From positions 1 through 64,000 of the forward strand of contig CAYYPE010000013.1 in the NCBI GenBank assembly GCA_964473465.1: 64,000 nt of DNA, written 5' to 3'. The position numbers were made by a program, and so were the translations under genes. The stretch is from CALHRB01 sp964473465. Lineage in GTDB: Bacteria > Bacteroidota > Ignavibacteria > Kapaibacteriales > UBA2268. Under the pieces are notes generated by a model that had not been told where the DNA came from, did no database searches, and saw only the letters and a list, made by a program, of their open reading frames with translations. Below, piece after piece: positions 18,387-26,731 of the stretch (within the stretch, counting starts at the first letter, position 1; every line of letters starts with the position of its first letter).

Positions 18387-21300
18387 TTATCTAATAACTA
18401 ATATTTTTTTGTAACTGACGCCGTACTCAGATGATAAGATCAAGTTATAAACACCGTCTGATAAATCGTTCACAGGAATTTTATTTTGATAAATTCCTTG
18501 ATTAAGGAAATTATTTAGAAGATTTTTTATGACTTTTCCATTAATATCTGATAATTGAAGATTGTAATAACCATCAAGAGATATATCCAATTCAGTTTCA
18601 ATAAATTCAGAAACAGGATTGGGATTAAGAAGTTTAAGCCCAAAGGGAGAGCCGTTTTTCACAAAGCGTGTGGTGTTATAACATTCATTGATAATATGAA
18701 CAGAGCCATTATATTTGACAACTTCAACTCCCTCTTGTTCCCATAGAAATTCGCTGATTGTTAGATTTGTTATATCAGTATCACCAAGCAAGACAAGGAA
18801 TTTAATATTATCAAGGATTTTATCATTAAAATTATTTTTTATGCCTTTTAGTTCAATGAAGCAGGAATCTCCAATAATTTGATAACTATGGTTAAGCGGC
18901 TCTAATAAATATTTGCTGAAAGAAATGATTGCACTGAAATTTTTTAGGAGAATATCATTAGAGATCTTTACAGAATCGAGAGTTAGAGGAATATTGATAA
19001 TTTCTCCCGATTTTGCCCATATATCAGGAAGAGAGACATAAGTTCTGGCATTAATTGAAGTAACTTCGAGTTTTCTTTCGCTAACTGCTGATAAATGACA
19101 TGGATCGCTTGATAAAGCAGTAATTCTGACATTATGAACACCTTTGTTTCTGGGGAGCTGGATTTTTACTTTTAAGGTTTCAAATTTATCTAATAAAACA
19201 GGGTAATTAAGTTTTTCGACAATAAAATCTGGGTTGTCCAATTCAATATTATAGATATAAATTGGGACATTGCTTTTGTTATAAAATTCCACATAATCAA
19301 AAGATGGATTTTTGATGAATCCCAGATCTTTGAAGCCGTCAGATTGGAGCTCAGGAGTCATTAGATTTGCATTCAGTTCAATATTTTTAATTATATCGCA
19401 AGGGGAAAAATGTAAATTCAGAATGTCAGATATAATTCCAGTTTGATTGATATCAGATAAGTCAAAGAGGATTTCAATTTCTGCTTCTTGACCAGCTTTT
19501 AAAGTTAATTTATCAAGAATATCAATACTAAAAGGTTTGCTCAATTTAAAGCTATCTAAATTAATCGTAATTTTTGAGTCACTTGTATTTTTAATTTTGA
19601 ATTTCCGAGTTACTTTTTGGGTGTTACAGGTAATAATATTTCCAAAATCAATAATATTTGGAGTTGAAATGGCAACACCTGATTTTTTTCCTGATAAGTT
19701 TAAAGAATGAGAAATATGACACGGTTCAAAAATTATTTGGGTAGTTTCTTGAAATTGTCCGTTGTTTTGTGGGATAAAACTTATTGGTATAATCATTTTT
19801 TGACCGGCTTTGATTGTAAATGGTAGAGCCAGATTGAATTTAAAATTAGAAGTATTGCTCAAACTGATTAATTCAATATCAATTTCAGAGTTATTACTGA
19901 CAACCACAGAACTGTCATATTGATTTTCACAAGCAATTAAATCAGGAAATGACAGAGATGAGAAATTAATCTCAGGATTAATATTAAAAGAGGAGCCGTA
20001 GAGTTCAATTTTTAAACTATCGGAGCAATCTTTGCTGTTAAAAGGAATTGATATAGTTTCTGAATATGTCCCGGATAAATCGGGTCTGAATTCAAAATCA
20101 ATAGATACACTTTGCTTGGTTGCTAAAGTAAAAATTTTGTTTTGAGATTTAATGAAAAATGGAGCATTAACGCCGATTAATCTTGTATCAATGGTTAAAG
20201 GAGTAAGACCATTATTAGTAAGGGTTAATGATTTAGATATCCGGATGTCCTCGCAGGACAGGTGGCTACCGAAATCTAAGTTTTTCTTGTCGAGAGCCAG
20301 AAGCAATTCAGATTTATTACCAATCAGATCAATAGTGTAATTGTTAGAACAACCGCCTGTAATTATGGTTAATTTTCCTTGATGTTGCCCAACTTTTTGA
20401 GGACAGAAAATAATTTTTAGGTAGAATTTTTCTTTTGGTTTGAGTTTAATAGAATCCTTCTGAGATGAGATGCTGAAATCACCATCAATTTCAATTTTTT
20501 CGATGTAAATATCATCGGACTCATCATTTGTAATAAGGATAGAGTCTATTTTTTGGGACTGGCAGGCATCAAGAAGACCGAAATTTAAAGAGGTTTTGTT
20601 AATGCTAAGTTTTGCAGGTGGTTTGACAGTAATAAGAATTTCACTTTGATTTGAGCAGCCTGCAGAATCAGTAACTTTAAGAAAATATTTATGAGCACCA
20701 ATTTTATCGGATTTAAAAGTAGGCTTCAAAGAATATGGGTTGGTCAGAAATTCTTTTGGGAACCATTCAATAAATTGGTAAGGAGTTGTTCCACCTGAAA
20801 CAAAGCCATTTAATTCAAATGCAGAATTAATACAAACAGATGTGTCTCTACCGGCAGAAACAACTATCTGAGGATTAACCATCACTGTAATGGTATCGTA
20901 ATTTATGCAACCATTTGCGTCAACAATTTTTAAGTGATAAGTTGTTGTTTGTTTTGGTGAAGCAATTGGTTGTTCAATATTGTCTTTGTCAAGAGAAGAT
21001 GAATTAGACCATTTATAAGTGTAGGGCTGTGTTCCTCCTAATGTGTAAGTCGGAATTTTAATAGATTCACCAAAACAAAGAGTGAGGTCTTTACCGGCGT
21101 TTACTACTGGTGTTTCGTTAACAACAACCAGAACAGAGTCATTAGTCTGGCATCCATTTTTATCAATTACTGTCAGAACAAACATTGTTGTTTGTTTGGG
21201 AGATACTAAAGGTTTCGGAATGTAAGCAGAGGAAAGACCATCTTCAGGATACCATTTATAATAGTAGGGTTCAAGACCATTTTTGGCAAAAGTCCCAATT

Positions 21301-22973
21301 TCTATAGAATCTCCGGAGCAAATCACCAAATCTTTCCCTAATTCGATTTCGGGTTTGGGCTTAACAACAACCAGCACGGAATCAAGAGTTTGACAACCAA
21401 ATTCATTTTCCAGAACAAGATAGTATTTAGTTGTTTTAGTTGGTTTAACAGTGGGTTCAGCAATCTTTGTAAAATCAATGTCGGTTTGAGGTTGCCAGAA
21501 ATAACGGAAATTAGAACCACCACCCGAAGCAATGGAACCAATTTTAATAGCGTCACCTAAACAAATTTCGTGGTTTCTGATTAAATTAACAACAGGTTTT
21601 GGATTAACAACAACTCTAATCGTTTTGGAGCCATAATTACCGAGATAATCAGTAACATTAAGAGTGTAATCGCCTGAATGTAAAACTTTTGCATCTGGAA
21701 TAAATGGATTCTGTGAGTTAGAAGTAAACCCATTCGGACCTGACCAAGAATAATTTCCGCCAGAAACAGAGGAGGAAAATAATTTAAGGGTATCACCCTC
21801 GCAGATTTGAGAGTTAGAAGAAATACTAAATTCAAGGGGGTAACCATCAGACCAGATAAGAAAAGTTGGTAAGCCAAGACCAGACCTTTTGTTATTTAAT
21901 GAAATCCCGGATTTTACAAAATTACAGGAAGCACCAGCCTGATTGGGATTATTAATTATAGACAGAGAAGATTTGTTATCACGAGCAACATAGATTTTTC
22001 CATCAGGGGCTTTTTTCAAAGCTCCCCATTCATATTGAACTGAAGAGGAATCAACCATATACATATTTGCTAACATCTGAGCGGGATCATTTAAGGTAAG
22101 GTCAATCTGATAGATTTTGGAGGGTGCATATAATTTGGAAACATATAATTTAGTATCATCAGGAGAAAACTCAAGACCATAAACCCAATTAAACTCAGAA
22201 GTTGTAAGTGCAACAGGATTTGAAAGGATTCCTGATGAGTTATCAAAATCAAATAATTCAACAAAACTAAGGGAGTAAACCGCAAGAGCGATTTTTTGTC
22301 CCGTGCTGTTTGACCTGATGTAGCTGATTGCATTGGCATTTGCTGAAGTATTGGTATGAACCCTGCCAATAGACTGAATAGTTGGGGTAGTGTTTAAGCC
22401 ATCTCTATCAATTGAAAAAATCCGGAAACGGTTGCTATTCAACTCATGAGTTAAAACCCAAAAATCCTTTCCGTTGGCGTGTTTAACACATAATATTTTT
22501 TCGGAAGAAGGTGTATAAAGTAGGTTATTTTTGGATATAATTTCTCCCAAACCTCCATCGCCAGACATATCCACGATGCTATATCTCAAACCATTGCTAT
22601 TACCTTGAGAAGGGGCAGTAAAAATATAGAATTTGTTTTTATTACCCGGATGGCTGACAATAACAGCAGAATGAGTTGTAGAATTATTACCTAATAATCC
22701 TGTACCATTAAGCATTATCTGGTGATTTTTGTTATAAACATTAATTCCGTTTGTATAAAACATTAAATTACCATCCCTGTCGGAGGCTACGGCACACCCC
22801 TCCCATTGTGACATCATGCTATTGGTGGTAGCAGTAGGAGGAGTAGTTGAGAAGTCTAAACCTGCATTAACACCGAAATACCAGTTATATTCCTCTTTTT
22901 GGGCAAATAAATTTATCTGAAAAAAAGTAAATAATGTGCAAATGATAATCAAAAAGTTGTATTTTTTTAACAT
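18387..22973 (-). CDS. Large T9SS-secreted surface protein with Ig-like and ASH-type domains
   Basis: A protein of about 1528 residues. The signal peptide (to FAQKEEYNWYFG) is followed by a propeller-like N-terminal region (about 30-390, SDRDGNLMFYTNG, YSIVDMSGDGGLG). Then come five repeated PKD/Ig-like modules of about 80 residues (about 400-810), each starting with a Cys-Gly-Asp/Glu motif such as ICSGDSIEIG. Several 'choice-of-anchor D'/ASH modules (about 820-1330) follow, with the recurrent LDFG and SLTLTNNG pattern. The C-terminal T9SS sorting domain starts near LLNPNPVSEF. Two ATGs compete; the second (22973) has AAGGA at better spacing. It is probably exported and attached to the outer surface. 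Ligand unknown. Confidence 0.85.
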   Translation of the reverse strand: MLKKYNFLIIICTLFTFFQINLFAQKEEYNWYFGVNAGLDFSTTPPTATTNSMMSQWEGCAVASDRDGNLMFYTNGINVYNKNHQIMLNGTGLLGNNSTTHSAVIVSHPGNKNKFYIFTAPSQGNSNGLRYSIVDMSGDGGLGEIISKNNLLYTPSSEKILCVKHANGKDFWVLTHELNSNRFRIFSIDRDGLNTTPTIQSIGRVHTNTSANANAISYIRSNSTGQKIALAVYSLSFVELFDFDNSSGILSNPVALTTSEFNWVYGLEFSPDDTKLYVSKLYAPSKIYQIDLTLNDPAQMLANMYMVDSSSVQYEWGALKKAPDGKIYVARDNKSSLSIINNPNQAGASCNFVKSGISLNNKRSGLGLPTFLIWSDGYPLEFSISSNSQICEGDTLKLFSSSVSGGNYSWSGPNGFTSNSQNPFIPDAKVLHSGDYTLNVTDYLGNYGSKTIRVVVNPKPVVNLIRNHEICLGDAIKIGSIASGGGSNFRYFWQPQTDIDFTKIAEPTVKPTKTTKYYLVLENEFGCQTLDSVLVVVKPKPEIELGKDLVICSGDSIEIGTFAKNGLEPYYYKWYPEDGLSSAYIPKPLVSPKQTTMFVLTVIDKNGCQTNDSVLVVVNETPVVNAGKDLTLCFGESIKIPTYTLGGTQPYTYKWSNSSSLDKDNIEQPIASPKQTTTYHLKIVDANGCINYDTITVMVNPQIVVSAGRDTSVCINSAFELNGFVSGGTTPYQFIEWFPKEFLTNPYSLKPTFKSDKIGAHKYFLKVTDSAGCSNQSEILITVKPPAKLSINKTSLNFGLLDACQSQKIDSILITNDESDDIYIEKIEIDGDFSISSQKDSIKLKPKEKFYLKIIFCPQKVGQHQGKLTIITGGCSNNYTIDLIGNKSELLLALDKKNLDFGSHLSCEDIRISKSLTLTNNGLTPLTIDTRLIGVNAPFFIKSQNKIFTLATKQSVSIDFEFRPDLSGTYSETISIPFNSKDCSDSLKIELYGSSFNINPEINFSSLSFPDLIACENQYDSSVVVSNNSEIDIELISLSNTSNFKFNLALPFTIKAGQKMIIPISFIPQNNGQFQETTQIIFEPCHISHSLNLSGKKSGVAISTPNIIDFGNIITCNTQKVTRKFKIKNTSDSKITINLDSFKLSKPFSIDILDKLTLKAGQEAEIEILFDLSDINQTGIISDILNLHFSPCDIIKNIELNANLMTPELQSDGFKDLGFIKNPSFDYVEFYNKSNVPIYIYNIELDNPDFIVEKLNYPVLLDKFETLKVKIQLPRNKGVHNVRITALSSDPCHLSAVSERKLEVTSINARTYVSLPDIWAKSGEIINIPLTLDSVKISNDILLKNFSAIISFSKYLLEPLNHSYQIIGDSCFIELKGIKNNFNDKILDNIKFLVLLGDTDITNLTISEFLWEQEGVEVVKYNGSVHIINECYNTTRFVKNGSPFGLKLLNPNPVSEFIETELDISLDGYYNLQLSDINGKVIKNLLNNFLNQGIYQNKIPVNDLSDGVYNLILSSEYGVSYKKILVIR

Positions 22974-23389
22974 CAGCATTTCCTTATGTTGTTGATCCTA
23001 TCAGATTATCGGTTTTTGAGAATTAAAATAAAATTACATTGTAATACTTTTTAATAATATGCTGCTTTGTAACAGAAAAATTCATTATAACTGCAAAAAT
23101 TCACTAAAAATAATTCCTGATAATGATTAACAAAAGACTGTTTAATAATATTAAAAAAGTAATATATATTTTTTTTGTTAAAATAAAAAAAAGATTTTTT
23201 AACTCAGATAAATCATTTTTTAGCTGGAAATAAGTTTTGTTAATTAGAATATATCATAATTAAAATTCGATTAAGATTTATTATTTTTGAGGTTTAAACT
23301 TTTTGAAATACTATAAAGCCGATAATAAGGAAAAATTATAGGAAAAATAGTAAAATACTAATGAATTGAAGGAAGATCGGAGAAATTCT
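22974..23389. other. Divergent intergenic region upstream of gatE
   Basis: This highly AT-rich region lies between the divergent surface-protein gene and gatE. It contains long A and T runs and a TATTTTTG box (23282-23289) that fits TAnnTTTG for rightward transcription of gatE, without a good -33 element. No gene, RNA or strong hairpin is seen. Confidence 0.35.
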
Positions 23390-25312
23390 ATGTATGATTT
23401 TTTGTTTAAGTCCTTTGATGAAATGACAGAAGAAGACTATGCCAGAGTTGGATTCAAGTCAGGGCTTGAAGTTCATCAACAATTATTAACAAAGAAGAAA
23501 CTTTTTTGCAGATGTCCGGCAGGATTATACAGCGATGAATACCATGCAGAAATTCTCAGGCACATGAGACCAACCCTCTCAGAGCTTGGAGAATATGATG
23601 GGACAGCATTAATGGAGTTCAAAACCAAAAAGGATATTATTTACAGGATAAACAGAACAACGGTTTGCACCTATGAAATGGATGACACTCCACCGTTTCC
23701 AATGAATGAGGAAGCATTGGATATAGCAATAGAATTAGGATTGTTAATGAATTGCCATATTGTTGATGAGTTGCACATAGCGAGAAAGCAATATCTTGAT
23801 GGCAGTATCCCCACCGGATTTCAAAGGACGGCTATTGTCAGCGTCGGGGGGTATATACCTTATAAAAACAGGGAAATAAATTTAATACAAATGTCAATAG
23901 AGGAAGATTCTTGCAGAGAAAGTTATGATTATGGACATACAAGAATCTATATTACCGATAGACTTGGTATGCCATTAACAGAAACTGTAACTTTTCCTGA
24001 GATGTTTACTCCTTTTGAAGTAGCAGAGGTAAACAATATAATCAGAAGAATTGCAAGAAGCACAGGTAAAGTCAGAACTGGTATAGGGGCGGCAAGAGAA
24101 GATGTCAATGTCAGTGTTACGGGTGGGACAAGAATAGAAATCAAAGGAGTTCCCAGAATAAAGAACATTCCTTTGCTAACTTACAATGAAGCAATGAGAC
24201 AGTGGAATCTGCTTCGTCTTAGGGAGGAACTTCACCGCAGGGGAATCACCAGAGAATCATTCGAAGCAAAATCTGAAGAGATTACCAAGTTACTACTTAA
24301 AACATCCTATTTACCAATTGCTAACGCAATAAATGAAAAGAAAATCGTAAATTGTGTTATACTAAGAGGATTCAAAGGTCTTTTAAGATGGCAAACTCAA
24401 ACTGATACTTACTTTTCAAAAGAAATCTCAGACCGAGTAAGAGTGATAGCTTGTCTGTCAAATATACCAAATATAATACATTCAGACAGTCTCGGAGATA
24501 CAATAACCTCATCGGAATGGCAAAAAATCAGGAAGACAGTTGGAGCCAGCGATGATGATACACTTGTTCTTGTTTGGGGAAATGAGACAGATGCCAGAAC
24601 TGGAGCAAATGAAATAATTATAAGAGCAAGAGAAGCCACCGAAGGTGTTCCCTCAGAAACCCGCCAGGCACTGCGAGATGGAACAAATGGGTTTGAAAGG
24701 ATACTTCCCGGACCAGACAGAATGTATCCTGATACAGACCTTCCACCAATGAAAATAACATCCCAAAGGATCGAAAAGATAAAATTGACTATGCCTACTA
24801 AATTATGGGAGAGAGAAAAGTGGTATAAGGAATTAAATGTCCCTGAAGATATTATAAATGACCTTCTAATTTCAAAATATGCTGGTTTATTTGAAAAAAT
24901 TGTTAAGGAATGGGAACTGAACCCGGTTTTAGTGGCAATAGTTTTAATTAATTATCCAAAAAAATTAAAGAAAAAAGGATTAAACATTGAAATATTAAAT
25001 GAGCAAGTCTTCAAAGGCATATTAGAAGCCTACAAGAATAAATTGATAGAAAAAGATGGAATAATTGTGGCAATGGAAAGAACAATTTTACAAGGGCAGT
25101 TCACACTTGATATTTTACCTCCACCTGCTAATGATATTGAAATAATGGATGCTATATTAAACAGTAAACTTCAGTTAAATAAATTAAAGCTTAATAACAA
25201 TGAAAAATCAACAGACATTCTCATCGGGCTTGTGATGAATAATTTAAGGGGAAGAGTTGATGGAGCATATATATCAAAATATATTAATGATTTAATGACA
25301 AAAGGAAATTGA
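23390..25312 (+). CDS. gatE: Archaeal-type Glu-tRNA(Gln) amidotransferase subunit E
   Basis: GatE binds mischarged Glu-tRNA(Gln), activates the glutamyl group with ATP, and accepts ammonia from GatD. The 640-residue product shows the GatB/GatE kinase fold: GLEVHQQLLTKKKLFCRCPA, YEMDDTPPFPMNEEALDIAI, DGSIPTGFQRTAIVSVGGYI and IEEDSCRESYDYG. The GAD insertion (about 280-410) separates GatE from GatB. A C-terminal helical/Yqey-type tail follows. A frame opens earlier with TTG at 23366, but ATG 23390 has GGAG upstream and begins at conserved-looking sequence, so it is preferred. gatD starts one base after the stop. GatDE is characteristic of archaea; bacteria normally use GatCAB. Confidence 0.93.
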   Translation: MYDFLFKSFDEMTEEDYARVGFKSGLEVHQQLLTKKKLFCRCPAGLYSDEYHAEILRHMRPTLSELGEYDGTALMEFKTKKDIIYRINRTTVCTYEMDDTPPFPMNEEALDIAIELGLLMNCHIVDELHIARKQYLDGSIPTGFQRTAIVSVGGYIPYKNREINLIQMSIEEDSCRESYDYGHTRIYITDRLGMPLTETVTFPEMFTPFEVAEVNNIIRRIARSTGKVRTGIGAAREDVNVSVTGGTRIEIKGVPRIKNIPLLTYNEAMRQWNLLRLREELHRRGITRESFEAKSEEITKLLLKTSYLPIANAINEKKIVNCVILRGFKGLLRWQTQTDTYFSKEISDRVRVIACLSNIPNIIHSDSLGDTITSSEWQKIRKTVGASDDDTLVLVWGNETDARTGANEIIIRAREATEGVPSETRQALRDGTNGFERILPGPDRMYPDTDLPPMKITSQRIEKIKLTMPTKLWEREKWYKELNVPEDIINDLLISKYAGLFEKIVKEWELNPVLVAIVLINYPKKLKKKGLNIEILNEQVFKGILEAYKNKLIEKDGIIVAMERTILQGQFTLDILPPPANDIEIMDAILNSKLQLNKLKLNNNEKSTDILIGLVMNNLRGRVDGAYISKYINDLMTKGN

Positions 25313-25313
25313 A

Positions 25314-26702
25314 ATGGCAGATAACGAAGCATACAAAGGTTATAAAGGCGAAGCATTGAGCACTCTTAAAAATTTCAATGCAATGGTCTGGAGTGATGTA
25401 AATGTTTATACTGATCAGGGTAAATTTACAGGATTGATATTACCACGCTCAGAAACCGCTGATCAATATCATATCGTTCTGAAGCTCAGAACGGGTTATA
25501 ATATTGGTTTGGAAGCAAAAAAAATTACTAACATTGAAATTTTCGGAAGAAAAGAAGCACATTATAAGATACCAGAAAAAGAATTTCCTTATGACCCCAA
25601 AAAACCAAGGGTCAAGCTTTTTGGGACCGGTGGAACTATTGCTAGTCGTCTTGACTACCGAACCGGAGCAGTAATACCCGCATTTTCTCCGGGTGAATTA
25701 TACGGGTCGGTGCCGGAGCTTGCGGACATTTGCAATCTTGAGACAGAAAAGCTTTATGGGGTATTCAGTGAAAATATGGGTCCTGAACAATGGATTGGCA
25801 CAGCCAAAGCAATAGGGGAAGAAATTGCAAAAGGTGTTCAGGGTATTGTTATTGGGCATGGGACTGACACTATGCACCATACTGCTGCAATTTTATCATT
25901 TATGGTTCAAAATTCACCTGTGCCGATTGTAATGGTTGGGTCTCAGCGATCGAGTGACAGACCTTCGTCTGATGCTGCTTTAAATCTGATGCATAGTGTT
26001 AAAACAGCTGCAGACAGTGATATTGCAGAGGTAATGGTATGTATGTTTGGTCCTACTTCAGATATGTATGGATTACTTCATCAGGGAACACGGGTAAGAA
26101 AGATGCATTCAAGCTATCGCTCAACATTCAGAACAATTGGTGATATACCTATTGCTATGGTTGACAGGAACAAAATCACCCCGTTAAGGACAGATTACAA
26201 GAAAAGAAGAAGCGATAAAAATGTGATAATAAATACAGCATTCGAGGAAAAGGTATCTATTGTTTATTATTATCCTAATATGAAACCTGATATTATTGAA
26301 TCTTTAATTGATAATGATTATAAAGGAATAGTTATAGCAGGAACAGGACTGGGGCATGTTAATAAACCTCTTTATCCTGCACTGAAGAAAGCTAAAGAAA
26401 AAAATATTGCTGTCTATATGACTGTCCAGACATTATGGGGATACGTCCAAATGTATGTTTATGATACTGGCAGGGATATGATGGAGCTCGGAGTTGTGCC
26501 AACTGCAAATATGCTACCCGAAGTTGCATATATGAAGCTATGCTGGGCATTAGGACAGACTAATGACCTTGAAAAGGTTCATGATATAATGCTCACCCCA
26601 ATATCTAATGATATTACTGACAGAGAACCAAGCAATGGATACTTAATATTTCAGGGTGGGATACCAGAAGTAGAAGAATTTATTTCCCGTTATAGAAAAT
26701 AA
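25314..26702 (+). CDS. gatD: Archaeal-type Glu-tRNA(Gln) amidotransferase subunit D (asparaginase-like)
   Basis: GatD supplies ammonia by hydrolysing asparagine or glutamine and passes it to GatE. The 462-residue chain has the GatD-specific N-terminal domain (about 1-95), absent from ordinary asparaginases. The type I asparaginase core (about 98-425) has first catalytic Thr108 in GTGGTIAS and second Thr184-Asp185 in GHGTDTMHHTA. The core continues with GSQRSSDRPSSDAALNLMHS. The length is close to archaeal GatD (about 420-440). It starts one base after gatE, so translation is probably coupled. The N-terminal domain plus gatE adjacency exclude a plain L-asparaginase. Confidence 0.94.
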   Translation: MADNEAYKGYKGEALSTLKNFNAMVWSDVNVYTDQGKFTGLILPRSETADQYHIVLKLRTGYNIGLEAKKITNIEIFGRKEAHYKIPEKEFPYDPKKPRVKLFGTGGTIASRLDYRTGAVIPAFSPGELYGSVPELADICNLETEKLYGVFSENMGPEQWIGTAKAIGEEIAKGVQGIVIGHGTDTMHHTAAILSFMVQNSPVPIVMVGSQRSSDRPSSDAALNLMHSVKTAADSDIAEVMVCMFGPTSDMYGLLHQGTRVRKMHSSYRSTFRTIGDIPIAMVDRNKITPLRTDYKKRRSDKNVIINTAFEEKVSIVYYYPNMKPDIIESLIDNDYKGIVIAGTGLGHVNKPLYPALKKAKEKNIAVYMTVQTLWGYVQMYVYDTGRDMMELGVVPTANMLPEVAYMKLCWALGQTNDLEKVHDIMLTPISNDITDREPSNGYLIFQGGIPEVEEFISRYRK

Positions 26703-26731
26703 TTTTTAAAATTCATATAAAGGATTAAGTT

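Noticed and set aside
23366..23389. TTG as the start of gatE
   Set aside because: The later ATG at 23390 has a GGAG ribosome site at good spacing and begins the recognisable sequence.
22974..23389. Riboswitch or structured RNA ahead of gatE
   Set aside because: Only A/T runs are visible; no stem longer than a few pairs and no known riboswitch core.
25314..26702. Plain L-asparaginase
   Set aside because: The extra N-terminal domain and the directly preceding gatE make it GatD.
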